Positions 24,725 to 36,130 are shown, counted from the first letter of the stretch. The stretch: 64,000 bases of DNA from Aporrectodea caliginosa (GCA_020284085.1 JACEVL010000130.1:2423408-2487407); one strand, 5' to 3'. A program made the numbers and translations. The notes: a model not told the origin generated them from the letters alone.

Positions 24725-25161
24725 TCAGGGGCTCCCGGTTCCAAGTTTTTGGGGGAGTCGCTGTGAAATACGGATAACTGTAGGCCTAAATGGGTCCGGT
24801 GATCTTTCCACGAAATCTAGATCATGCAAAGATCGTTCTACATGTTCTATACGCTCAATTTGTCCAGAAAGATTTACAGTCTGTTCAGCTTGCTGATGAG
24901 CTATTTCAGACAATTCTAAATCATCTTCTGACTGTCGTCGGGACGCGTCCATTCGGTGATGCGCTATATCATCAGTTTGCTGTCTAGCTATATAAAGTAA
25001 CTTAAATTCCTATCCATGTTCGTACAGATGTTAAGAGAATAATATATACGGCTGAAGGCTTGAAACAAGGCGGAGAAATGGAGAAGGTAATCTTTTCTTG
25101 CCTCATCTAACCTTTCTACTTCTTCATTTCGACCTGTTGTATGAAGAGAACGCTGAGACAT
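24725..25161 (-). pseudogene. Coiled-coil ORF remnant, gag-like?
   Basis: On the minus strand an ATG at 25161, just after TATAAAAA, opens 57 codons (starting MSQRSLHTTGRNEEVERLDE) ending at TAG 24988-24990. A shifted frame overlaps from about 25004 and runs to 24725 with a charged, heptad-like segment (ASRRQSEDDLELSEIAHQQA). Together they look like one short protein broken by a frameshift. The charged helical character recalls the N-terminal gag-like ORF at 30408-31514, but I see no shared motif, so the identity is a guess. Confidence 0.3.
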
Positions 25162-25488
25162 TTTTTATAGTTAGGCCCTATTAAAAATTATCAGATCAAT
25201 AATCACAATTCACAAAACAGACAAATATCAGAGTCAATTCTGAATCTCTCAGCCTTGGACAGAACTAAAGAAAAAACAGTACAAAATTACTATCATAAAC
25301 AGTCTACAGAAAGAAATATGCGATTACTTTCCCACAATTTCAAATCTGCTCTCTATTTCAAACAAGCTTAATCCTCAAGATTCACGAGCTTAATCCACAG
25401 CTCGATTCTATCGCTGACTTATGCAATCGAAATTCGCTTCTTAATAGCGAACATCGACGCAACACTTTGCAATAAATCGACTGGCTAT

Positions 25489-25720
25489 ATTGTATTTGTA
25501 TTGTATTTGAACACTTGTTATAGCGCCTCTACCAGATTGCCCATTCAGAGGCGCTCCCGACTACTGCGCGGACGCTGAATCGGAGTTTCACGCCGAAGCG
25601 CATGAGCAATTGCGAGTGAAGGACTTGCCCAGGGTCCCTACGCGGCGGCTTTGAGGTGGATTCGAACCCGCAACCCTCCAGCTGCAAGGCACCGAACATA
25701 CCCCTATACCACCGCGCCCA
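25489..25720 (-). mobile_element. tRNA-derived SINE, family A, with LINE-type 3' tail
   Basis: Minus-strand head from 25720: GGGCGCGGTGGTATAGGGG (A box) and, about 40 bases on, GGTTGCGGGTTCGAATCC (B box). The 3' part (GGGAGCGCCTCTGAATGG, then TAGAGGCGCTATAACAAG, then AATACAATACAAATAC) closely matches the 3' end of the LINE at 19311-20300. This is the arrangement known for SINEs that use a partner LINE's reverse transcriptase. Confidence 0.85.
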
Positions 25721-25893
25721 AGTTGTATTGTGTTGTGTTGTATTGTGTTGTATTGTACTCCACGTTTATATTGCGACCGAGCCACCGCAGTAAAGATCCG
25801 AGAAATTAATCTCTGATAAACCGACCGACCGGGAAGCGAACCCGGGCCGCCGGCGTGGAGAGCGGGCTACCAACCCACTCGGCCACTCAGGAT
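25721..25893 (-). mobile_element. tRNA-derived SINE, family B
   Basis: Minus-strand head GATCCTGAGTGGCCGAGTGG (A box) and GGCCCGGGTTCGCTTCCC (B box), a Ser/Leu-tRNA-like layout. The body ends with GGTGGCTCGGTCGCAATATA and an ACAATACAAC-type repetitive tail directly against the head of the family A SINE. The body sequence recurs near 34100 and 34513, where it is split by a MITE. Confidence 0.8.
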
Positions 25894-26242
25894 CTCTATA
25901 TAGGATTGCTATACACAATTTCTTTTCCACTATTTCTACGTAAAACGTAAAACAAACTGGCGGAGTTACACTCTCAAACGATCGGAGGTGACTGGCGACA
26001 CTATTTCCCTGTCACAATTTCTACATAAAACGTTACTTAAACTGGCGGAGTTCCTCTCCCAAAGACTGGAGGTAACTGGCGGAAAAGATGCCTGTTCGCG
26101 GACGTTTGCTCCTTCACCGACGCCGTCGACATAGATCGCTTCATTGGCGGGTAACTTTCGCGGGCCATCTGACTCACCAACGCCGACATAATGAGGTGCT
26201 TAAGACACAGAAGCACGGCTATAATTCTACAGAAAAGTCGGC

Positions 26243-26838
26243 TCAACAATGCAAGCAATTTAAAAAATCAATTAAACTTACAAGTATACCCTCTTGTGGA
26301 AACTCATAGTTTCTCTCACCTGTACACCAAGAGTGGAGCTCTTGTAAATATACCGGGGCGACACCCAAGAGGCACCGATACACCAAAGCAGAGACCCGAT
26401 ACACGATCCGCTGCGGGATAGGGAGCCAATGCAGATCATCCCATATATACTCGATGACATGGCCGCGAACCATGCGATGCGACCAATGAGGCGCACCGCG
26501 CACGGCCGTGCGCAGGACCCACTCCAAGCACCCCAAACGCCCAGTGGGGAGGCCAGCATACAGTGCACAGCAATAGTCAAGACCAGTAACGACAAAGGAA
26601 TGGACAAGAGTAGTGGAAGAGTCTGTGGTAAGAGAGCAGGAGACAACTCTGAGCTGGCGCAGCTGAGCATAGCAGTCGAGACAGAGCTGGTGGATGTGCC
26701 GCGCAAATGTGAGCTTCTGGTCTGATGTGACGCTATGATCACTAACATTGGTAGAAAAAGCGACCTGTGAATATGCCTGTAAGTAACACCAAAACCTTTT
26801 ACTAAATACCGTATCCTAGTCCATGTAATAATGATCAT
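26243..26838 (-). pseudogene. LINE reverse-transcriptase fragment, frameshifted
   Basis: Minus-strand frames include FVVTGLDYCCALYAGLPTG-like residues and then DDLHWLPIPQRIVYRVSALV and LLGVAPVYLQEL. These are the conserved C-terminal blocks of L2/CR1/RTE-type reverse transcriptases (compare the LINE at 19311-20300). At least one frameshift separates the blocks and no catalytic box remains. Confidence 0.8.
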
Positions 26839-27714
26839 AGGTGTTAACTAGATGGTCACGCAGACAATAGCCACAGACCCAAGTCCGATTCGTGAAAGTA
26901 AATGTGACCGACTAACGCAATTGTCATTCTGGTCAACGTTCCCTCTGCTCTTATCCTTCTACGTAGGCCAATGTCTGCCTGTCTCGTATAGTGACTGTTC
27001 TCTACGTCTCTTTTGCTCTGTTTCTTTTGCTCTGTCTGTCTGTCTGGTTCTCTCTGTCTCGCTCCGCCTTCACCGTCGCTTTTCAGTGAAGAGCCGATTT
27101 TCTTCTATAGAAGAGGGCGTCTGGCGACCCTTCAGATGTCATGAGTACGATAATAAACTGACGTTGCTGACCTACATATGAGTTGAAAGGATAGGCTAGC
27201 CTAGGTTAGAGATACGACACCTAAATTATGTGCCGAACAACCTTGTTGGCACTAAATTCAACAAAATTTAATTATTTGGTGGAGTTGATGTGCGTAATAC
27301 CAATACAAATACCTGAGATTTTATTGGCGCAGAAGGGCTAATATGTAGTTAATCTCGTCGCTTCGGTGTGAGCCCATTAAGGTTAATCGCCGCAAAAGAC
27401 GGCGGTCGTTTTTCTTGTTGGTTATTTGGATGAGCTTAGGTCTATGTGGCTAAGCACACGTATCCCCAACCGATAGTTTAGTTCAAACGGGACCGCAGAT
27501 GCGCGGCATGCATTGCGCGTTGCAGCAGCCGAAGCGCGGTCATTTTGCTTTGCATAAGCCTACAATTTGTCAAGTCATTATTTGAAGATTTTTTTTACCA
27601 ATATTCCATATTCCGGTGAATTTCTAAGCGTGTCCACAAGAAATGCTAAGCATTTTACAGTTAGAAGAGTAAGACGTATTTCTTACTAAATTGCATGAAC
27701 ACCATGCAGATTTG

Positions 27715-28250
27715 TATGGTCTCGAGACTATGTTCTGGTCTCGACTCTCGAGACGTCTCGAGACAGGTTTTTATGTTTCGGTCTTGATCTCGGTCTTGGG
27801 AACCTATTGTCTTGGCCTCAGTCTTGATGTCATTTCTGGCCTTTTTGGAAACTGTCTTGAAGCGAAAGTCTTGCTCTCTTGAAGAAGTGGTCTCCATAAG
27901 TCTCGCGCAAACTGTCTTTAGTTCTTGCGCTATAAAAGTATCCTGATAACTTGTAAGTTGGAAGTGCAAAACATGTCCAAAAGCAAGAAGAATCTAAAAG
28001 GAGCAAATTACAGTCATCTGATCAACCTTCAGTTGCAACCTTCTGCAGTCCCCATTTCAGGTAATGCAAAATATGGGACAAACCACCCTGAAAATACGAG
28101 AACGATGTTAACACTGTCTTGAACTGTCTTGGGCCTAGTGTCTTGGTGTCGGTCTTAGTCTTATTTAAGTTATTATGCCACTGTCTTGGTCTTGGTCTCG
28201 GTATTTGAACTTGACTGTCTTGGTCTCGTCGTGGTCTTGAAGATTTAAGT
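27715..28250. repeat. GTCTTGGTCTCG-rich low-complexity element
   Basis: Two blocks (about 27715-27915 and 28115-28250) are crowded with degenerate GTCTTGGTCTCG / TCTCGAGAC words, separated by about 200 bp of ordinary sequence. The outer parts include TCTCGAGACGTCTCGAGAC palindromes. It may be a transposon with iterated terminal motifs or a decayed satellite. Confidence 0.55.
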
Positions 28251-28774
28251 TTTGCATACAAGTCTGATGCACACAAACGTAAACATCGCGCGTTATATTG
28301 CCCTTAGACTTAGGTTGCCTGTTCGTTGACGTCCTAGCTATAATTATTATATACCCTATAGCGATCATAGCACACGAAATCTGTCCAGCAGTCCCTCGCC
28401 TAGGTCTATTCTAGTAGACCCGCGTCCGCCTGGGGCCACCGTAGCCTATCTATAGAGGACAACATTCTCTGCAGCTGGCAACTAGTCGTACATACCACAG
28501 CAGAACGATCAGCATCAATCCATGCAATGACTCTCTTGACCTCTCATTGTCCGTAACTAATGTAGCCTGAGACTATCCTGTTAGTATCCTGGTCGCGAGT
28601 AAGATCACAATAACATAATTATGTTCAAAGTCCAAACACTGTTCAAAGCACTTAGAACAACGGCGAAATAAGTAAATAGGGCCTATAGCTCAAAGAACTA
28701 TAAGCCTACTAGGTCACATTAGATTTACGAACGAACGAAAATTTGTTTGTAGTCGGACTCTTAACGAAAAATGC

Positions 28775-29170
28775 AATGTCCATTTGTGTATCAGTGACTG
28801 TATTGCACGTTGGCATTCGAAGGGCGATATATAAATTAAGTTTTTTGTACAATAAAATGTACATTTCAAAGAGAGGTCTGCTCATTCAGAAAATATACAC
28901 TTTATAATGCTTATCTGTAGGCCTAACCCTTGTTGCACTATTGTTGTTCCACTATGGGTAGGCCTACTGTCGATGTTCATTTGTGTATCGGTGACTGTTT
29001 TGCATGTTGGCATTCGAAGCCTCGAAGGGCACTATATAACTCAAGTTTGTGTACAATAAAATGTACACTTCAAAGAGAAAAGTCTGCTGATTCAGAAAAT
29101 ATATAATTTATAATGCTTCTCTGTAATCCTTGTTGCATTATTGTTGTTCCACTATGGGTAGCCTACCGTG
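28775..29170. repeat. Two-copy tandem duplication, about 200 bp unit
   Basis: 28775-28973 and 28974-29170 align over their lengths, sharing CATTTGTGTATC-x-GTGACTG, TACAATAAAATGTACA, TTCAAAGAGA and TTGTTGTTCCACTATGGGTAG. No coding content. Confidence 0.8.
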
Positions 29171-29793
29171 AATTTACTAATTTTCTGAAAAAACAATTCA
29201 GGCGGGAATGGATTAACGTTATTGGACCTTTTATCGGACATTCAACTTAAGTAAGTAAGTAAGTATGGTCTTTATTACGCCATTTGCAAACGCACAATGG
29301 GACAACAGTAATGCAATGATAATTGTAAAACATCGAAGTAATAATATTGATAATAATAATGCGTAACAAGCTAAATGCAGGTGGAAGATAATTAATAATT
29401 GTAAAGCATCCTGGTGATAAATCCCTTCCTAGTAAGGGGGTCAGATTGCGGAATGATACGATTATCAAATCGCTATTGGTGGACCGCTGGGGTTTGCCCA
29501 CACTGAACCACTTGCGTGGGCCAACTGTTACCGCAGACGCTTGGCTGATGGACCACTGTCCACTAGGTTTGACACGTTGGACCAATAACTTAGGGCCTGC
29601 ATTCTCTGCAACGACCGCGGGGTTGGGCCTGACAGAGCCCACAATGGTTCCCCGGCAAAGACTGGATGAGCATATATATATAGCGCCCTTGCAAGGCCTT
29701 CGTGGCATTCGTGGCCTGGATAAATCATATAGAGGCTAAATAATCTATCCAGTGAAGCGTGGATGTCTGGGGGTAGTCATAGTATTTTTGGCG

Positions 29794-29975
29794 CATGGGC
29801 GTAGCCATAAAAAAAATTCGGAGGGGGTTTTAAGAATTCGGGAGGTTTCCATTGAAGATTGTCGCAAAAGTTAAGTTCTTTTTTGTATTCCGAATGTAAA
29901 AGCCTATAAAAAATTTCCGGAAACTTATTTCGGGGGTTTGAAGCCAGAAACCCTCCCTGTATAAATACGCCCATG
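29794..29975. mobile_element. hAT-like MITE
   Basis: The ends CATGGGCGTAGCCATA and (reverse) CATGGGCGTATTTATA form terminal inverted repeats. The flanks TTTTGGCG (29786-29793) and TTATGGCG (29976-29983) are an 8-bp target duplication with two mismatches. 182 bp, no ORF. Confidence 0.65.
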
Positions 29976-30184
29976 TTATGGCGCCATAAAAGGTACTTAT
30001 TAGGTATCATCAAATGTTGAGTTAATTTTTTTTTCGATTCTGAATAGATATCTGAAGAGACCCATAAATTCACCCTGACTGAATGATCGTTTATATTAAT
30101 AAGACTGTTATAGGCCTACTCTGTATGAATGTAGCCTATGTACACTAAAGTGCGGATTTACAAGTGGTATAATAAAGAATATAC

Positions 30185-30186
<2 letters not shown>

Positions 30187-30237
<51 letters not shown>
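30187..30237. repeat. (AT)n microsatellite
   Basis: Pure AT dinucleotide run. Confidence 0.9.
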
Positions 30238-30239
<2 letters not shown>

Positions 30240-30407
30240 GTTTAATTGAGAAAACAATCTGACAAAAACGCAGAAATGCTAACATGAGTGATAAAGAATA
30301 ATTAAAGTTCATTAGAACATTTTAGAATAAACTAATAAATATTTTTATATAATGATCTTTGAATAAATTGAGAGTTGTCCTTGGGTGGGAGAGTATGGTT
30401 GTGTGCT

Positions 30408-31514
30408 CTAGGTCTTAATTGGTGAGATGAGGAGAGGGGTCGGAGTGGAGGTAGTGTAAGCTTGGGTGCCGGATGGGTCGCCTTGTCGGTCTCGACCTCG
30501 GCTTACCCCAAAACTTAGTGTGTTTTCCCACTGAGAGGTAGACAGGCTTTCTCCTCTGGTGCCCGCCATCGGTGAGGGGCTCTGGCTTCCATGCGCCAGG
30601 GAATGCTGTCCACCTTCAGTGGGCAGTTGGTTCACTCGAGCCAGGTCGGGCGCTACTCCGCTCTGTTGAGTTACCCGAGTTACTGCAACCCCATCTGGAC
30701 CGGTCACGTGATGGGTGGAAGATGACCCAGGGTCTGGCAATTCCCTTTCAAAAGAGGAGGGTACATGCAAAGGAAATCCGGCATTGTGCAGTGCAAGGTA
30801 ATCTGGACGATTCTTACCTTGCAGTCGTTTGCTAACCCTTACCGCAGGCTGAGCTGCACTGGCTTCCCATCCCTGTCCATCTTCCTGTCCATCATTTATC
30901 CCCGAGGTGTTAGTGGTAAGTGCATACGGGGGTGCTCCTGATTGGTGGTCAGATACCGATACTTTCGATCGATATGGGTTCGAACTCCGGTCTCTATCTC
31001 CCTCACCTATTTCTACTTCTTCCCTCCTCTGTATAGCCTCAATGAGACGGTTAACGCTATCGTTACTGTCAGATTGGGTGTAAATCACCGAACCGATAAT
31101 ATCCTCAGCCTTATTCTGCCTTTTTCTCATGTCCTCTTGCTTTTCTGTTAGTTCATTTACTCGTCTCGTCAAGTCGGTTAATCCATCTGTCAAGTCCTGT
31201 TGTCCGGTTAACATATCACGTAGTTTCATCGTCAAATCTCTCTGACCTCTACTCAACTCTGTCTGTCCATCCGACATCTCCCTCAATCTGCCTGTCACAT
31301 CTTTCTGTCCTTTATTTAAGTCATTTTGCCCTTTCGACATATCTGTAAGTCGAGTCGACACTTCTCCAAAACTCTGCTCCATCCTACTTAAAATCAAATC
31401 TAACCCCGATAATGGTAAGTCCTTGGGCAACCTTTCCTGACCCTTACTTTGCATAGTTCCTTCTTCTTCTTCTTCTTCAAATAAACCCTCCATAGACGGA
31501 GACAGACGAGACAT
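30408..31514 (-). CDS. Orphan retroelement gag-like coiled-coil protein
   Basis: An intact 368-aa frame starting MSRLSPSMEGLFEEEEEEG. Residues about 35-130 are a coiled coil built of seven-residue units around GQ-x-DL (SKGQNDL, NKGQKDV, DGQTELS, RGQRDLT, TGQQDLT), then a charged linker and a Pro/Ser/Thr-rich C-terminal part containing VSKRLQGKNRPDYLALHNAG. This layout resembles gag proteins of invertebrate LTR retrotransposons. I see no zinc knuckle, protease or pol nearby, and the DNA downstream (30240-30407) is AT-rich and non-coding. Alternatively it is a host coiled-coil protein. A possible TATA promoter for this strand lies at 32426-32434. Confidence 0.5.
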   Translation of the reverse strand: MSRLSPSMEGLFEEEEEEGTMQSKGQERLPKDLPLSGLDLILSRMEQSFGEVSTRLTDMSKGQNDLNKGQKDVTGRLREMSDGQTELSRGQRDLTMKLRDMLTGQQDLTDGLTDLTRRVNELTEKQEDMRKRQNKAEDIIGSVIYTQSDSNDSVNRLIEAIQRREEVEIGEGDRDRSSNPYRSKVSVSDHQSGAPPYALTTNTSGINDGQEDGQGWEASAAQPAVRVSKRLQGKNRPDYLALHNAGFPLHVPSSFERELPDPGSSSTHHVTGPDGVAVTRVTQQSGVAPDLARVNQLPTEGGQHSLAHGSQSPSPMAGTRGESLSTSQWENTLSFGVSRGRDRQGDPSGTQAYTTSTPTPLLISPIKT

Positions 31515-32425
31515 GATTTTTAGATTATATTATTAAAGCATTGACAATATACTGATGATTTTAGATATCTTAAACTAAGTTAGATTACAGCTATACGAAT
31601 TCTGTCTCTAGATTTTGAATACTAATTAGGTTTCTGTTTATCTTTTATGTTTATCCTATAGAAATAATTTTATGCAGCCAATTGATTATTCAGATCTACT
31701 TAACATTCATGGGTCCCCTCAGACTTGGGCGGGTTAGGCAGCGGAAGGCGGTCGCAGTCTGGGCGTTGGCCGAGAGTGTTCGGCTCACAGCGGTAGAAGT
31801 GATCGGGGGAAAATCCGTTGTAAGTTTCCCGTCGTAACGCGTCACCTGAACTCAGCTGAGGCAGATTCACAATAGACAGACACTTATATTCCAGTCTTGC
31901 ACTTTTCTTTATCGAACTTTCGGCATTTGCGCACAGAATTCAGATCCGTCTTTTGTAGATATGAATTATATCCTCCATTCGAACAGATTTCGATATTCAC
32001 GAATCTAAACTACACCACGTACAATTCTTTCCTTTCTTTACCTACGATGCCTCCGATCAGACACATCAGTCGCTTGCTATCGCTTTACGGTATACACATT
32101 CGACGATTTACACAACTAGTCGAATATTCCACAGACACAATTATATCCAGTCTTCCACGTCCAAACCTAGGCGAATCTCTAATTATACCGTTCTCGGTTT
32201 TACGTCGAAGAATTTCACTCGCTTTACACTCGTCGCATTCGACATCAAACGATACGCTCTCACTAGCTCGTTTCACGATACACGGCCGACTTTTACGTGG
32301 CTAATCGGTATATCCACGGGCAACAGAATCCTTTTTCTTTTCGACGTTGAAATCACCTGCTAATCCGACAGGACTTCCACGTTTAAGATTTCTCAGGATT
32401 GCGCAAATTGCGGTCGTTGGACAGT

Positions 32426-32434
32426 TATTTTATA
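32426..32434 (-). promoter_or_regulatory. Possible TATA box (retroelement promoter)
   Basis: The minus strand reads GAGCGTCCTATAAAATAACTG within a GC-richer patch about 0.9 kb upstream of the gag-like ORF. The position suits an LTR promoter, but I could not find a second LTR copy. Confidence 0.25.
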
Positions 32435-32730
32435 GGACGCTCCGTCGGTTGCAGCCTGCAGACGGGTCGCTCCAGCCAATCAGCGGCCTCGCACCCACAG
32501 CTGTGTTTTGCTGCGACTGGGCGTCGGTTTTGGCAGCAGTGATGATGATGGCAATACTCAGGGAATATTTTTAGAAAATATTCACAGTAGGAGTTGGTGA
32601 AGTACATGCTTGGGGTTGTGTAATATAGAGAAAAGGAGTTTCGCATCGGCTATATTGGCAAGTTCAGAGACTGTTGGAAAGGATTGCTCTAGGTAGGCCT
32701 AACCTAGGCGTTTGGCTCTTTTTGTAATAC

Positions 32731-32892
32731 CAGTGGAGGCGCCAGGATTTCAGGTTTGGGGAGCTAAAGCTCCAAGCCCTTCCCTTTTGTCCCCTCCTCC
32801 TTGTGATTTGCAGTGATTTCCTACTTTGGGGGGGGGGGCTGAACCGCAGTTAGGTGGGGCTAAGCCCCCTATCTCCTCTGGCGCCGCCACTG
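32731..32892. mobile_element. hAT-like MITE
   Basis: The ends CAGTGGAGGCGCCAG and (reverse) CAGTGGCGGCGCCAG match at 14 of 15 bases. The flanks TGTAATAC (32723-32730) and CTTAATAC (32893-32900) are an 8-bp target duplication with two mismatches. 162 bp with a G10 run inside. A relative lies at 35060-35174. Confidence 0.8.
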
Positions 32893-33579
32893 CTTAATAC
32901 GAACGAAAGACACTTATAAATCTCTATAGGCCTAAGCATAGGTCTAATGAGGTACCAGAGTGACCAGACGTCATAACGCAGAGTTCTATGTATAAGATTA
33001 ATCATTCTACATTTTAGGAAAGTAAATATTTTAATAAATTTTTTGCATGTCGACTGGTTTATTTATTCTTCTCGTGGAAGTATTTAGAAACATATTAAGG
33101 TCGTCTAAAAAAAGCCAGCTCTGTAAATTACTGGTCAATGAATATTAAATTTTTTTTTTTTTTAATTCTTCAAAATCCGGAAATAGTAGTAAAAAATTTA
33201 GTGCCAAAAACTATGTATTAGAGCTAGAACAAGAACAGTTACATGTTACAGTTACTCATCTTATATCAGTATCTTCACTTAGTTTATTGTTTGAAGTCTC
33301 AATAGGCTACATGCCGTTCATGCAGTATTCAAATTTTTGGCGCCCAAACGAACGACACCAGTATGAAACAAACACCGATTGTATGACCCAGCTATCTCTC
33401 TAATTCCCTATCCCTCAGCCCAAGATTCCTCCTCTGAGTGGGAGGATTTTGGCCTCAGACGAACCTGCAGCGTATAATTAATCAAAGTTGCCCGCATCAT
33501 TGGAACTTCATACCGGAACATCAGTCATCCAAACATAGCTTAAAATTATATAGAATTACCGAGCGGGTGAGTTTCACCG

Positions 33580-33752
33580 CAGAGAGAGAAACAGAGACAG
33601 ACGGAAAGAGAGGGAAAGAGATCGCACGATTTCTTTACTTCTCTGTCCGAGAGGGAGAGAAATCGTAGAGAGACAGACAGAGACAGACCGACAGAGAGGA
33701 GAGATCGTAGAGAGAGACAGACAGACAGACGGACGGACGGACAGAGTCATGG
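33580..33752. repeat. GAGA/GACA purine-rich microsatellite
   Basis: GAGAGA, GACAGACA and GACGGACG units in succession. It explains the apparent reading frame at 33438-33668. Confidence 0.8.
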
Positions 33753-33884
33753 TCGACTTTTTACAGAGTTCCTAAGCGTACCAGCTTACGGACCACGGCT
33801 CTAATTACAGCGCCGCAAAACCAGTGCACATATATGCTATTCTTAAATTAGTTCGTAAAAAATCGGAAGCAGTAACATCATCAA

Positions 33885-33953
33885 CGAATATTTACGAATA
33901 TTTACGAATATTAAAAATGTCCTAATATTCACGAATATTTACGAATATTAAAG
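33885..33953. repeat. ACGAATATTT short tandem repeat
   Basis: Five near-copies of a 10-12 bp unit (TTACGAATATT) in two clusters. Confidence 0.7.
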
Positions 33954-34121
33954 CCTGAAGTCACGAATTCTCGTTCTATGGAGAAAATGACTGAATCACC
34001 CATCTATAATATACTATATGTGGAATTGTATTGTACTTCGGCTTAACGACACTTTTTCATATCGAACATGATTAGTGTCGGAGGCAGAAAGCAACCTCGT
34101 ACTCTACGTTTATATTGCGAC

Positions 34122-34512
34122 CAGGGCTGTTAAAGACTTGGTTTTTTGGTTTTTTTTTTTTGGTTTTTTAAAAAAAACAAAAAAACAAAAAACCGCAAAT
34201 TTTGGTTTTTTGGTTTTTTACAAATTTCAAAATTATAAATGCCAAAAATGTCGTCTCTTCAACTCTCTTGGCAAATGTCGTTTGGTCTTTGTTAACTTCG
34301 TTTTATGACATTCTACGGTTCTACTGACTACTGTTCTAGTTAATTTCATTTATATGCATCTGATTAATTTGAACGGTATTATTCCAATATTATGAGCTTG
34401 ATGATCCGAACTAGGAAAATCTCAAAGACAAAAAACCAAAAAACCAAATAAAACCAAAAAACCAAAAAACCAAGTTTTCATTTTGAAAAAAGTTTGGTTT
34501 TTTGCACCTCTG
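34122..34512. mobile_element. hAT-like MITE inserted in a SINE copy
   Basis: A perfect 8-bp duplication ATTGCGAC flanks it (34114-34121 and 34513-34520). The ends CAGGGCTGTTAAA and (reverse) CAGAGGTGCAAAA are weak terminal repeats. Both subterminal regions are packed with GGTTTTTT / AAAAAACC units, opposite in orientation at the two ends. Removing the element rejoins the family B SINE sequence (TTTATATTGCGACCGAGCCA) found uninterrupted at 25768-25787. 391 bp, no transposase. Confidence 0.85.
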
Positions 34513-35059
34513 ATTGCGACCGAGCCACCCGCAGTATATGTGGAATCAGCTAGGCCTGCTATTTATAGGTCAATTGCTGTGCAGTTTAGAGATCAGTGCT
34601 TAAACTTAATCCGCGCGTTGTGTAAGTCCCTAGTTACCAGGCCAGCGGGATCACGTGGTTTTTGCTGAAGCCTCGCTACTGTTTTGGCTGGCGGCCATGT
34701 TGCCAGAAGATTTTACGAATGCTTGCATGAGGAGCGCCGTATTTGAAAAGCCTAGTCTACGGTGAATCGTACATTTAGCAGCGTTTACCGTTTAGAGGAC
34801 AGAAATGGCAGATAGATACGAAGAAAGTTTGTTGGAGGAAAAAGTGAGAAAAAAAAGATACGGCGGAAAAAATTGCGTTGCTTACGGATGTAAACAATTT
34901 TCGGGCGAACGCTCCAAGCAGCAAGGAATAACATTTCACGCGTAAGTGATATAGTGCCATGTTTCAGAATATGTCTACATTTGCGATGTGTAAATAAGTC
35001 TAGAATTTCGACGTATCGCTGTTTTTTAATTTTGAACTATAAACGGTTCTTGGCTCGGC

Positions 35060-35174
35060 AAACCCCAATTCCTTCCCTTTTGTCCCCTCCTCCCTGTGAT
35101 TTGCAGTGATTTCATACTGGGGGGGGGGGCTGAGCCGCAGTTAGGTGGGGCTTAGCCCCTTGGCGCTGCCACTG
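35060..35174. mobile_element. Left-truncated hAT-like MITE copy
   Basis: It shares CTTCCCTTTTGTCCCCTCCT, GTGATTTGCAGTGATTTC, a G10 run and CGCAGTTAGGTGGGGCT with the element at 32731-32892. The right end GGCGCTGCCACTG is kept but the left terminal repeat is absent. It lies in intron 1 of the THAP9-like gene. Confidence 0.75.
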
Positions 35175-35814
35175 GGCTCTAAAATACAGTATATGTGGTT
35201 CTTGCTATTTTGAGGAGACTACTTGCTGTCGCCATACCGCTATAGGCCTAGGTAGGGTGCTACAACCGCCCAAGTGCACGCATGTCCCTCAAATTAGTAC
35301 TCGATGAGTAACAAACACTATCTGATTTTCAACTAGTAAGTGAAACACAATATTTACGTCGTCGAGCAGATCTACAGTGTTTGTTTCAAGTACAGCAGCA
35401 AAATGCGGTTTTCCATGACCACTTTCAATATTCTCTGCTTTAATATCGTAAGCAACTACCTATGGATCTTGGCCTACACCGAGTATAAAAACTTGAGCTG
35501 GATAACCATTTCGATTTGATAATTTATAGTAATTGTTGTTGAATGTTGTATGTCATTTATCAACTGAAACTGAAGATCTTTTGTTTTTATGTGACAGCTT
35601 CCCATGGTCGAAACCAGATCTTGCAAGAAAATGGGAACATGCTATGCATAGGAATGCATTTAAAGCGACCATACACTCACGTGTCTGTTCAAACCATTTC
35701 ACACCCGATTGTTTTGATCGCACTGGACTTAGAGTTCAACTTAAAGCAGGTGAATTTGTAGAATAGTTTGTTTGTTTGTTCAAAATTAAAAAACAGCGAT
35801 ACATCGAAATTTCG

Positions 35815-36130
35815 TTGCTTACATGATATAATTAAGTGATGGAAGTATGTAATCTTAGAATGGCACTGACTATTTTGCTTGTAACAGACTGCCTGATATC
35901 AGACTGCCTGATATAATGAATTATCAAGTAAGTGATGCAGGCATGTAATCTTAGAGCTGCATTTTGACTGTATTTTGCTTGTAACAGCTTACATGATATA
36001 TGGAATTATGAATTAAATGGTGCTGGCATGTAATCTTAGAACTGCATTGACTGTATTTAGCTTGTAACAGCTTATATCATATAATAAATGAATTAAATGA
36101 TGTAGGCATGTAATCGTTGAACTGAATTTA
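35815..36130. repeat. Tandem repeat, about 90-100 bp unit
   Basis: About four diverged copies sharing CTTGTAACAG, CATGATATA, GAATTAAATGATG and GGCATGTAATCTTAGA, in intron 2 of the THAP9-like gene. The second copy contains a small internal duplication (AGACTGCCTGATAT twice). Confidence 0.75.
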
